This document shows positions 8,697 to 16,721 of a stretch of 64,000 nucleotides of DNA, one piece after another. A model generated the notes under the pieces. It saw only the letters and a program-made list of their open reading frames with translations. It searched no databases and was not told the origin of the DNA. Source of the DNA: Sorangium cellulosum So0157-2 (GTDB taxonomy: Bacteria; Myxococcota_A; Polyangia; Polyangiales; Polyangiaceae); the NCBI RefSeq assembly GCF_000418325.1, contig NC_021658.1, positions 11,422,001-11,486,000 of the forward strand, given 5' to 3'. Position 1 is the stretch's first letter. Each line of letters begins with the position of its first letter. A program made the position numbers and the translations under genes.

Positions 8697-11600
8697 CTAC
8701 CTCCGCCCGAACCCCGGCGCCAGCATCGCCGCCCACCGCGCCGGGCTCTTGATCCGCTCCCGCGCCATCACCGCGTCCGCCACCAGAATTCGCTGCAGCC
8801 CCTTCTCGCCGCCGAGCAGCTCCCCCGCCTGGCGCCGCGCCGCCGCGGCGTAGAGCGGCATGTCCGCCACATCGAACCCGGCCGCCGCCGCCTCCAGCTG
8901 CGCGATCGCCTCGTCCCGCTCGCCGCGCAGCTCCGCCGCGCCCGCCCGGAGGAGCGGCACGAACGGGTCGGACCACGCCGTCCTCTCCCGGGCGAGCGCG
9001 GCCGCGTCCCGCAGCGCCGCCTGGATCAACGGCTCGGGCTCGACCGCGCCCTCGGCCGCAGCCAGCGCCGTGCTCGCGCGCTCCACGTGCGCCATCACCC
9101 GGCTGTTCTGCATCATCAGCAGCATCGAGCCCTCGATCTTCGGCCACGCCTCCGCGAGCCGCCTCAGCGCCGCGCCGGCGCGGCCGGCGTAGCGGTCGAC
9201 GTAGGTCTCGCCGAGCAGCCCCACGAAATGCTCGAGGTGGAACCCCGACGTCGTCCACCGCGACAGCGCCCCCGCCACCGCGCCGCGCGCGGCCGCCACG
9301 TCGTCCGACGCGAGCGAGACCCACGCCGCCTGCGCGCCGAAGATCGCCGCCGCATAGCGGTCGCCCCGCTGCTCGGCCCCCCGGAGCACCGCCGGCATCG
9401 TCCGCGCGAGCGCGTCGATCTGCCCGCGGTAGTACCGCATCCACGACGTCATCAGCTGCGTCGTCGCGAGCTCCCAGGCGACGCCGGCGCACCGGTCGCG
9501 CAACACCTCGTCCGCCCGCTCGTACCAGTCGGACGCCGCCCTCCAGCGGCCCGCCGTGAACGCCTCGAGCATGCCCGACACCATCATCGACAGGCCGAGG
9601 AGGTGCGGGCTGTCGAGCCGCTCCGCGAGCGCGCGCACCGCGGCGACGAGCTCCTCCGCGCGCGCCCGGCCCGGCGACCCGATCATGCACGCGGACGAGG
9701 CCTCGAACGCGAGCGCGCGCCCGATGCGGTACGGCTCGCCGGCGCGCAGCGCGAGCAGCAGGGCGCGCGCCGAGAACTCGGCGGAGCGGACCATGTCGAC
9801 CGCCGACAGGCCCACCGTCACCGTCCAGCAGGCGTCGATGCGCGCCAGGTCCTCCGGGCGCACCTCCGCCTCGGGCCGCTCGCGGAACCGCAGGCCCCGG
9901 AGGCGCAGCTCCGCCCGGTGCAGGAGCAGCGCGACGAGCGCGCGCCGCGGCGTCTCCGGGAACGACAGGCCGAACGCCGCCAGCACGGCGCGCACGTGCT
10001 CCAGCCCCTCGTCGATGTGCCCGCTCCGCAGGTACTGCTCCGCGGCGCGGCGGCGGAGATCGAGCGACCGCGCGCTGTCGTCGCCCTCCGCCGCCGCCGC
10101 GTAGAGCCTCGCCGCCTCCGCCCCCTTGCCCGCGTCGACGAGGGCGTCGGCGCACCGCACCTCGAGCGCGCGCCGCTCCGCCTCCGGGAGATCCGCGCCG
10201 CGCGGGAGCAGGCCGAGCGCGAGCTCGTAGAGCCGCGCCGCGCGCTCGAACGCGAGCGCCTCGGCCGCCTGCTCGGCCGCGACCGCCGCGAGCCGCCCCG
10301 CGCGCGCCCCGTCGCCCGCGCCGAGCCAGTGCCGCGACAGCGTCTCGGCGTCCGCCGTCCCGAGCGCCTCGAGCGCCCGCGCGAGCCGCCGGTGCCGCGC
10401 CGCGAGCTGCTCCGGACCGAGCCGGCCGACCACGGACGCGCGCACGAGGTCGTGCGACGCCTCGACGAGCTCGCCCTCGCCGGCGGGCCGCGCGACGATC
10501 AGATCCTCGGCGCGGAGGTGCGCCATCGCCGGCGCGCGCTCCTCGCCGTCGACTTTCGCCGCGCGCGCGGCGACCGCCGCGTCGATCGGCTCCCCGGCGA
10601 CGGCGATCACCTCGAGCAGCCGGAGCGCCTGCTCCGGCAGGCGGTGGAGCCGCGCCCCGAGCGCCCGCTCCCACGCGGCGTCGCCCCGCGCGCCCACGTC
10701 GCCCGCCGGCTCCTGCGCGTCGCGGACGAGCTCGCCGAGCAGCCGCGGGTTGCCCCCGGACGCGCGGGCGATGGCGTCCGCCCGCGCGCGGGTGCCCTCG
10801 TCGCGCGCGAACAGGAGCGCGAGCGCGAGCTCCTCCGCCTCGAGCGGCAGGAGCGGCCCGACCTCGATCTGGCGCAGCTCGCCGTCCCGGAGCGGCGGCG
10901 GTGCCCACTCGAGGCCGAGGGAGGCGGGCTCGGTCGCCGCGGGGGCCGGGCGCGCGGCCCCCATCCCGTCGAGCAGCGCGCGGAGCGGCGCGCTCGCGTC
11001 GACGTCCTCGGTCCGGTAGCTGCCGAGGAACATCATCGCGGGCGCGTCGGGCGGGCGCGTGAGCTCGAGCAGGAGCGCCACGCTGTCGGCGTCGATGAAC
11101 TGGAGGTCCTCGATCGCCATGACGAGCGGGCTGCGCTCGGCGATGCGCCAGAGCAGCAGCCGGAGCGCCGCGAAGCAGCGCTGCCGCAGCTCCTGCGCGT
11201 CGGGCGACTCGCTCACGCGCGGCGCCGACGCGACGGCGGGCACGCGCGAGAGCGCCGGGAACACCCGGACGAGCGCGCGGACGTCGCGCGGCAGGAGCCG
11301 CTCCGCCTCCTCGGCGGAGACGCGCCGCAGGAAGCGGCACAGCGACTCCATGACGCCCCCGAACGCCTTGTAGGACTCGGTCGCCCCGATCGCGCAGCGC
11401 CCCCGCAGGACGACCGGCCCCTTGTCGCGGCGGAGCCCCATCAGGAAGTGGTGGATCAGCGCGCTCTTGCCCATGCCCGCGCCGCCGCGGACGAGCACGC
11501 AGGTGGGCCGCTCCAGGAAGAGCGCCTCGGCGGCGCGGTGCAGGGCGCGCAGGTGCGGGCGGCGGCCGATGAAGTGCGCGATCGTCGGCGGCACGAGCGT

Positions 11601-11732
11601 GGACAGCGCGCTCTCCGGCGCTGCCTCGGCGCCCGATGCGGGCGCGGCGCTCGATGCGGGCGCGGCGCCCGGCGCTGGCGCGGCGCCGCCCGGGTCCTCC
11701 GCTCCGCGCCCCCCGCCCTGCGCCACGGTCAC
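8697..11732 (-). CDS. Large STAND-like ATPase with TPR-like C-terminal half
   Basis: A 1011-residue protein with an Ala/Pro-rich N-terminal 45 residues, then an AAA-type ATPase domain: FIGRRPHLRAL, Walker A VRGGAGMGKSA, Walker B LVMAIEDLQFID and a sensor-like MMFLGSYRTED. The remaining 700 residues are helical and Arg/Ala-rich with TPR-like periodicity (LARALEALG, LALGLLPRGADLPEAERR, YLRSGHIDEGLEHV). It resembles the ATPase-plus-helical-repeat part of PknK- and LuxR-type regulators, but no kinase or DNA-binding domain is visible. Start GTG 11732 overlaps the enoyl-CoA hydratase stop as GTGA, so the genes are translationally coupled. Function unknown; a signal-sensing scaffold is inferred. Confidence 0.8.
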   Translation of the reverse strand: MTVAQGGGRGAEDPGGAAPAPGAAPASSAAPASGAEAAPESALSTLVPPTIAHFIGRRPHLRALHRAAEALFLERPTCVLVRGGAGMGKSALIHHFLMGLRRDKGPVVLRGRCAIGATESYKAFGGVMESLCRFLRRVSAEEAERLLPRDVRALVRVFPALSRVPAVASAPRVSESPDAQELRQRCFAALRLLLWRIAERSPLVMAIEDLQFIDADSVALLLELTRPPDAPAMMFLGSYRTEDVDASAPLRALLDGMGAARPAPAATEPASLGLEWAPPPLRDGELRQIEVGPLLPLEAEELALALLFARDEGTRARADAIARASGGNPRLLGELVRDAQEPAGDVGARGDAAWERALGARLHRLPEQALRLLEVIAVAGEPIDAAVAARAAKVDGEERAPAMAHLRAEDLIVARPAGEGELVEASHDLVRASVVGRLGPEQLAARHRRLARALEALGTADAETLSRHWLGAGDGARAGRLAAVAAEQAAEALAFERAARLYELALGLLPRGADLPEAERRALEVRCADALVDAGKGAEAARLYAAAAEGDDSARSLDLRRRAAEQYLRSGHIDEGLEHVRAVLAAFGLSFPETPRRALVALLLHRAELRLRGLRFRERPEAEVRPEDLARIDACWTVTVGLSAVDMVRSAEFSARALLLALRAGEPYRIGRALAFEASSACMIGSPGRARAEELVAAVRALAERLDSPHLLGLSMMVSGMLEAFTAGRWRAASDWYERADEVLRDRCAGVAWELATTQLMTSWMRYYRGQIDALARTMPAVLRGAEQRGDRYAAAIFGAQAAWVSLASDDVAAARGAVAGALSRWTTSGFHLEHFVGLLGETYVDRYAGRAGAALRRLAEAWPKIEGSMLLMMQNSRVMAHVERASTALAAAEGAVEPEPLIQAALRDAAALARERTAWSDPFVPLLRAGAAELRGERDEAIAQLEAAAAGFDVADMPLYAAAARRQAGELLGGEKGLQRILVADAVMARERIKSPARWAAMLAPGFGRR

Positions 11733-12484
11733 TTCTTGCTCAGGAACGCATCCATCGCCCGGCGGTGCTCGGGGCCGTTCCACTGCTCGGCGAACGCGCC
11801 CCGCTCGACCTCCACCGCGGAGGCGCGCAGCGCCTCCCGCACCTTGCACATCGCCCGCTTCATCGCCGCGACCGAGGTGCGCGGGCTGTCGGCGATGCGG
11901 TTCACCTGCGCGATCGCGCGGCTCCGCGCCGCGCCGGTCGGGACGACCTCGCTCACGAGGCCGATCCGGAGCGCCTCGGCGGCGCCGATCCGCTCCGCCG
12001 TCAGGAGCAGCCGCGACGCCTGCAGCGGCCCCACCCGCTCGCAGAGCCGCGTCAGCCCGCCCCACGCCGGCGACAGGCCCATCTTGACGTGGCGGAACGA
12101 GAGCGCGGCGTGCTCCTCGACGATGACGAAATCGCAGAGCAGGAGCAGCTCGCAGCCGCCGCCCAGCACGTCGCCCTGCACCGCGGCGACGATCGGCACC
12201 TCGCTCTCCTCGAACGCCGAGAGGCCCTCGAACATCGCGAGGACCTCGCCGCTCTCCGCGCCGCCCTCGGCGAGCGCGTGGAGCTCGCGGATGTCGCCGC
12301 CCGCCACGAAGACGCCGCCGCTCGCCGCGGTGATCACGACGCCGCGCACGCGCGGGTCCGAGGAGGCGAGGCGGATCGCCTCGCCGAGGCGCCGCGCGAA
12401 GGCGCTGTCGATGGCGTTCCGGCACTCGGGGCGATCGATGGTCAGGACGACCGCGTCGCCGGCCGCCTCGACCCCGAGGGTCAC
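11729..12484 (-). CDS. Enoyl-CoA hydratase/isomerase family protein
   Basis: A 251-residue crotonase-fold enzyme. ECRNAIDSAF and ITAASGGVFVAGGDIREL contain the CoA-binding and first oxyanion-hole segment, and VQGDVLGGGCELLLLCDFV the second Gly-rich oxyanion loop. LGLSPAWGGLTRL shows Ala-Trp where hydratases usually have a catalytic Glu, so the reaction may differ from classical hydration. Start GTG 12484 overlaps the rimK-like stop (GTGA), and the stop overlaps the ATPase start the same way. The gene is the middle of a coupled operon, an unusual setting for a fatty-acid enzyme. Confidence 0.9.
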   Translation of the reverse strand: MTLGVEAAGDAVVLTIDRPECRNAIDSAFARRLGEAIRLASSDPRVRGVVITAASGGVFVAGGDIRELHALAEGGAESGEVLAMFEGLSAFEESEVPIVAAVQGDVLGGGCELLLLCDFVIVEEHAALSFRHVKMGLSPAWGGLTRLCERVGPLQASRLLLTAERIGAAEALRIGLVSEVVPTGAARSRAIAQVNRIADSPRTSVAAMKRAMCKVREALRASAVEVERGAFAEQWNGPEHRRAMDAFLSKK

Positions 12485-13530
12485 GAGGCGGCCCTCCGCG
12501 CGCCCCTCCCGTTCGTCAGCACCGCGGGCTTCCTGCGGCTCGCGCCCGCCCCGTTCTCCGCCGCGCGGCTGAGCCGCCGCGTCGGCGGCATGCGCTCGTC
12601 GTGGATCACCTCGGCGATCCGCGCCTCGAGCGTGCGGCGGCTGAGGCCGCGCTGCTCCGCCGCGTACCGCTCGGCGTAGCTGATGATCGCGCCCGCCACG
12701 TCGACGCCGCTCGCGCGCTCGATCCCCTCCAGCCCGGGCGAGCTGTTGATCTCGAGGATCTTGGGCCCGGAGCGCGCCTCGAGCATGTCGACGCCGGCGA
12801 CCTCGAGGCCCATCGCCTTCGCGGCGCGGATCGCGACGCTCCGGTAGGCGCGCGGCAGCTTGACCCGGTCGCCCTTGCCGCCGCGGTGGAGGTTCGAGCG
12901 GAACTCGCCGGGCTTCGCGACCCGCCGCATCGACGCGACCACGCGGCCGCCGACGACGATGACGCGGATGTCGCGCCCCTTCGACTCGCGCACGTACTCC
13001 TGGAGCACGATGTCCTGGCCCATGGCCCAGAACGTCTCGAGCAGCGCGTGCACGGCGTGCGGCGTCTCGGCGAGCATGGTGCCGATGCCCTGGGTCCCCT
13101 GCTGGAGCTTCACGATCGCGGGGCAGCCGCCGACGAGCGAGAGCGCCGCCTCGACGCCGGCCGGGCTGCGGGCGCAGACGGTGATCGGCACGTTGAGCTT
13201 GCGGCGCGTGAGCAGCTGGAGCGCGCGCAGCTTGTCCCGGCTCCGCGCGATCGAGACGGCGCCGTTCAGGACCGGGACGCCCATGAGATCGAACTGGCGG
13301 ACGACGGCGAGGCCGTAGTTCGTGATGCTGGCGCCGATGCGCGGGATCACGATGTCGAAGCGGGGCACCGCCGAACCACCGACGAGCAGCGACGGCCGAC
13401 CGCGCGACACCACGATCTGGAAATCGAGCGGATCGATGACGCTGACGTCGTGACCACGCGCGCGCCCCGCGAGCACGATGCGGCTCGTCGAGTAGAGGGA
13501 CGCGTTGCGCGACAGGACGAGGAATCGCAT
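12481..13530 (-). CDS. RimK-like ATP-grasp ligase
   Basis: A 349-residue ATP-grasp enzyme of the RimK group, which ligates amino acids, typically glutamate, to a protein or peptide C-terminus. The N-terminal MRFLVLSRNASLYSTSRIV, PRIGASITNYGLAVVRQFDLMGVPVLNG, VKLQQGTQGIGTML and ILEINSSPGLEGIE match RimK closely; the last holds the metal-binding acidic/Asn pair. A basic tail of about 50 residues follows the catalytic core. It is the first gene of the rimK / hydratase / ATPase operon. A TAGCCT hexamer 9 nt before ATG 13530 suggests a leaderless start. The target need not be ribosomal protein S6. Confidence 0.88.
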   Translation of the reverse strand: MRFLVLSRNASLYSTSRIVLAGRARGHDVSVIDPLDFQIVVSRGRPSLLVGGSAVPRFDIVIPRIGASITNYGLAVVRQFDLMGVPVLNGAVSIARSRDKLRALQLLTRRKLNVPITVCARSPAGVEAALSLVGGCPAIVKLQQGTQGIGTMLAETPHAVHALLETFWAMGQDIVLQEYVRESKGRDIRVIVVGGRVVASMRRVAKPGEFRSNLHRGGKGDRVKLPRAYRSVAIRAAKAMGLEVAGVDMLEARSGPKILEINSSPGLEGIERASGVDVAGAIISYAERYAAEQRGLSRRTLEARIAEVIHDERMPPTRRLSRAAENGAGASRRKPAVLTNGRGARRAAS

Positions 13531-13539
13531 GTGGCCCGG

Positions 13540-13545
13540 AGGCTA
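13540..13545 (-). promoter_or_regulatory. -10-like hexamer of rimK-like operon
   Basis: TAGCCT on the minus strand with 9 nt to ATG 13530. Same type and spacing as upstream of several other genes in the window. Confidence 0.4.
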
Positions 13546-13842
13546 GCAGAGCCCGCAGACTGCGTGGATGGGTGCGCGAGCCGATTCATGTTTCGCGCCT
13601 CCTCGACGAGCGGCCCGCGCGGCGTCTTCAGCCGCCCGCAGCGCCCGCGCCGCCCGCGCCGCGTCGCGCGCCGCGCCATCGGCCCCCGTTTTCCATGCGG
13701 CCAAGCGCCGCGACGCGCGGGGGCCGCTCGATCTCGACGCGGCGGACCAGGCGCGGGCGGAAGCGCGCGGCGGCGCGGCGCTTGCGCTGGAAAATGTTTC
13801 GTGTACGAATCTTTTCGGTCCGCCGGCGAGGAGGGGTTCGCG

Positions 13843-15012
13843 ATGTGGCAGCCGTTCACGGAGGAACATCAGCAGTTCAGGAAAACGGTGCGGGCCTTCG
13901 CAGAGAAGGAGCTCGCTCCACACGTGGAGGAGTGGGAGGCGGCGGAGTGCTTCCCAAACTGGGTGTTCAAGCGCGCCGGCGAGCTCGGGATCCTGGGCGC
14001 GCACTTCCCGGAAGAGCACGGCGGCGCCGGGCTCGACTATTGGTTCTCGGCGGCGAAGGCCGAGGAGCTCGTGCACTGCGCGATGGCGGGCGTCTCGATG
14101 GGGCTGCTCGTCCAGAGCGACATGGCGACGCCGGTGATCAGCGACATCGGCACGAAGGAGCAGATCGAGGAGTTCCTCCGGCCGGCGCTCGCGGGCGACA
14201 AGATCGCGGCGCTCGGCGTCTCCGAGCCCGGGGCCGGCAGCGACGTGGCCGGGATCCGGACCACGGCGCGCAAGGACGGCGACGACTACGTGCTGAACGG
14301 GCAGAAGACGTTCATCACGAACGGGACGCGCGCCGACTTCGTGACGCTGCTCGCGAAGACGTCGCCGGACAAGGGAGCCCACGGCTGCTCGTTCTTCCTC
14401 GTGCCGACGGCGCTCGGCGGCTTCAACGTCGCGAAGAAGCTGAAGAAGATCGGCAACAAGTCGTCGGACACGGCGGAGCTCTTCCTGGAGGACGTGCGGG
14501 TGCCGCGGCGCTACCTGCTCGGCGAGCAGGACCAGGGCTTCGCGTACCTGATGCAGAACTTCCAGACCGAGCGGCTGGTCGCCGCGGTGGGCGCCATCGC
14601 GAGCTCGTTCGTGACGCTCGACAGGTCGGTCGAGTACGGGCGCGAGCGGACGGCGTTCGGCAAGCCGATCATCAAGCGCGAGTCGTGGCAGCACAGGTTC
14701 GTGGACCTGTACACGCGCTGCGAGGCGGCGCGCGCGTTCGTCTACAAGTGCGTCGACCACTACAACGACGAGCGGTACGTGCGGCAGGTGCCGATCAGCT
14801 TCGACACGGTGAAGCTCATCTCGATGGCGAAGATCCTGGCCGGCGACGTGGCGAACGACGTCGTGGACACCTGCCTGCAGTTCCACGGCGGCTGGGGCTA
14901 CATTGAGGATTTCCCGATCGCGCGCGCCTGGCGCGACCAGCGGCTCCTCCGCATCGGCGGCGGGACGACCGAGACGATGAAGTACTACCTGGCGAAGCTG
15001 ATGAACTTCTGA
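13843..15012 (+). CDS. Acyl-CoA dehydrogenase
   Basis: A 389-residue FAD-dependent acyl-CoA dehydrogenase for the first oxidation step of acyl-CoA breakdown, passing electrons to electron-transfer flavoprotein. ALGVSEPGAGSDVAGIRTTA is the FAD/substrate signature, followed by GQKTFITNGTRADFV, VEYGRERTAFGKPI and the C-terminal FHGGWGYIEDFPIARAWRD. The end reads RIGGGTTETMK, so Gly stands where short-chain enzymes carry the catalytic Glu, a pattern seen in the long-chain/isovaleryl group. Start ATG 13843 is preceded by GAGGAGGGG. The 310-bp region before it, shared with divergent rimK, holds no other gene. Confidence 0.95.
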   Translation: MWQPFTEEHQQFRKTVRAFAEKELAPHVEEWEAAECFPNWVFKRAGELGILGAHFPEEHGGAGLDYWFSAAKAEELVHCAMAGVSMGLLVQSDMATPVISDIGTKEQIEEFLRPALAGDKIAALGVSEPGAGSDVAGIRTTARKDGDDYVLNGQKTFITNGTRADFVTLLAKTSPDKGAHGCSFFLVPTALGGFNVAKKLKKIGNKSSDTAELFLEDVRVPRRYLLGEQDQGFAYLMQNFQTERLVAAVGAIASSFVTLDRSVEYGRERTAFGKPIIKRESWQHRFVDLYTRCEAARAFVYKCVDHYNDERYVRQVPISFDTVKLISMAKILAGDVANDVVDTCLQFHGGWGYIEDFPIARAWRDQRLLRIGGGTTETMKYYLAKLMNF

Positions 15013-15025
15013 GGGCCGCCCGCCC

Positions 15026-15052
15026 GCGCGCGCTCCCCAGCGGGGCGCGCGC
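15026..15052 (+). terminator. GC-rich hairpin after acyl-CoA dehydrogenase
   Basis: GCGCGCGC-T-CCCC, loop AGC, then GGGG-CGCGCGC: a stem of about 11 bp beginning 14 nt after the stop, without a U tract. A plausible terminator for a GC-rich genome. Confidence 0.5.
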
Positions 15053-15179
15053 GGCCCCGCCGGGGGCGCGCGCCGCGAAACGGGCCTGGGGAACGGAAGG
15101 CGGACGGAAACGACGCGCCGACGAAAAAAAGTAGAGACAAGCGGAGCGAGAGGCTGTAGATATGCCGCTCCCAACGACC

Positions 15180-15252
15180 GGGGCTGTAGCTCAGCTGGGA
15201 GAGCGCATGACTGGCAGTCATGAGGTCAGGGGTTCGATCCCCCTCAGCTCCA
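15180..15252 (+). tRNA. tRNA-Ala (anticodon GGC)
   Basis: A full cloverleaf can be drawn: acceptor GGGGCTG paired with CAGCTCC, D-arm GCTC...GAGC, anticodon stem CATGA/TCATG with loop CTGGCAG (anticodon GGC, alanine), T-arm AGGGG-TTCGATC-CCCCT and discriminator A. The identity element G3-U70, the alanine hallmark, is present. CCA is not encoded. Confidence 0.97.
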
Positions 15253-15266
15253 CCGATAGGACCGAA

Positions 15267-15284
15267 GGACCCCCGCGGGGGTCC
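15267..15284 (+). terminator. Perfect palindrome behind tRNA-Ala
   Basis: GGACCCCCGCGGGGGTCC, 14 nt after the tRNA, can form an 8-bp GC-rich stem; the likely terminator or processing hairpin of the tRNA transcript. Confidence 0.55.
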
Positions 15285-15410
15285 ACCACGCCGCGCCTGC
15301 CTGCCGGCGTGCTTCTTCAGAACCTCCTCTGACGCCGCGCGTCTCGCGCGGCGCGCGGCCTGAAGCCGATCCGCGGCTCGGACCGGCGCAGCAGGCCGGC
15401 GCGTGCGCGC

Positions 15411-16721
15411 TCAGAACGCGCCGAGGTAACGCGGCGGCAAGCCGACGCGCGGGTCGACGTGGAAGACGCCCGCGGGCTCGAGCGCACGGCCGCCGACGTC
15501 GAAGCGGTGGACGACGCCCCCTTCGGTCTCGGCGTCCGCGGCGAGGCACCGCCCGCACGCCTCGGCGCAGCGCACCTCGCCGAGGGAGAACGGGAGCTCC
15601 TTCGAGCGCAGCAGGACCTCGGGCTCGCCGCGCTCGGGCGCGGAGCCGGCGAGCTCGACCGCCGTGAGCGTGTCGTCGACCGGCCCCCCCTCGCTGAGCG
15701 CGTCGCGGCCGAGCGTCGAGAACAGGAGGCGGTCCTCGGAGGCGAACGCGACCGAGAAGCCGGGCGTCCCCGCGCCGAGCTCGGCGGCCGTCCAGCGCGC
15801 CTCCTCGACGAGGCGGCCGTCGCGGCGCGCGAGGACGATGAGGCCGGCCTCGCCGGCGTTCGAGGCGGCGTCGCCGCCGAACGTCCCGGGGCACACGACC
15901 GCGAGCCTCGAGCCGCCGGCGGACGCGGCCAGCCCCCCGCACCCGTGGAGCCCCTCGAGCACCGTCACCTCCCGGATCGCGTCGCTGCGCGCGTCGATCT
16001 CGACCAGGCGCGACTCGGCCGAGGCGACGAAGTCGAGCGAGGTCGCCGTGAGCAGCACGTAGAGGCTGTCGCCGACCAGCACCGCGCGGCCCGGCCGGGG
16101 GTAGAACGCCGGGTCCTCCCCGGCCAGCGCGGGCGCGAGATCGATCCGGCCGACGATCGCCCGGGCGCCGGGGTCGACGACGAGCACGTCGCTCCCGCCG
16201 TCGATCGGCGCGGCGTCGGGGTCGAGGTTCGGCTCGTGGCGCGTGACGTACGCCTTGCCCGGCGAGACCTCGACGTAGTCCTGCGGGTTCGCGCGGAACG
16301 CGGTGGCGAGGGCGAGCTGCCCCGCGGGCGCGCCGCTCCGGACGTCGATCCACGTGAGCACGGACGCGGAGCGGTCGAGCAGCGCCAGCCGATCCCCGCG
16401 GACCGGCGCCGTCGGGACCACGACGTCCCCCGAGAGCGGCGAGGCGAGCCCGGGCGCGCTCGATCCCGACGAGACGATCGACGCGGAGAGCACCGCGCCG
16501 TCCCAGCTCACCAGGCTGACGTTCGTGGACTGGTAGTCGCTGCTGACCACGACCGCGCCGCGCCCGCACGGGCCCGCGACGACGTCCGTGCCGCCGGTGC
16601 TCGGCGGCGGCTCCGGCGCGTTGCACCCGATCAGCGCGCGCGCCGCCCCCGCGGCGAGGATCGTCCGAGAGAGGGCCCCGAGGGCCGCCCCCCGCCCCAG
16701 GTCGATGCGAGACGCCGTCAC
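15411..16721 (-). CDS. Lipoprotein, predicted beta-propeller-like, in B12-uptake-type operon
   Basis: A 436-residue exported protein. The signal region ends in ARALIGC-NAPEPPP, a lipobox-like site. The body is beta-rich with repeated blade-like strings (LSASIVSSG, LALLDRSASVLTWIDVRSG, VLVVDPGARAIVGRIDLAP, SRLVEIDARSDAI, LIVLARRDGRLVEEARW), suggesting a surface or periplasmic beta-propeller. Start GTG 16721 overlaps the TonB-receptor stop (GTGA), so it is coupled to the receptor. No enzyme motif is visible. Context suggests an accessory binding protein for the receptor's substrate, possibly corrinoid because the operon is divergent from cobT. Confidence 0.75.
   Translation of the reverse strand: MTASRIDLGRGAALGALSRTILAAGAARALIGCNAPEPPPSTGGTDVVAGPCGRGAVVVSSDYQSTNVSLVSWDGAVLSASIVSSGSSAPGLASPLSGDVVVPTAPVRGDRLALLDRSASVLTWIDVRSGAPAGQLALATAFRANPQDYVEVSPGKAYVTRHEPNLDPDAAPIDGGSDVLVVDPGARAIVGRIDLAPALAGEDPAFYPRPGRAVLVGDSLYVLLTATSLDFVASAESRLVEIDARSDAIREVTVLEGLHGCGGLAASAGGSRLAVVCPGTFGGDAASNAGEAGLIVLARRDGRLVEEARWTAAELGAGTPGFSVAFASEDRLLFSTLGRDALSEGGPVDDTLTAVELAGSAPERGEPEVLLRSKELPFSLGEVRCAEACGRCLAADAETEGGVVHRFDVGGRALEPAGVFHVDPRVGLPPRYLGAF

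Noticed and set aside
9087..12572. Plus-strand ORF of 1161 codons
   Set aside because: Shadow of the minus-strand ATPase, hydratase and rimK genes; typical of GC-rich third positions.
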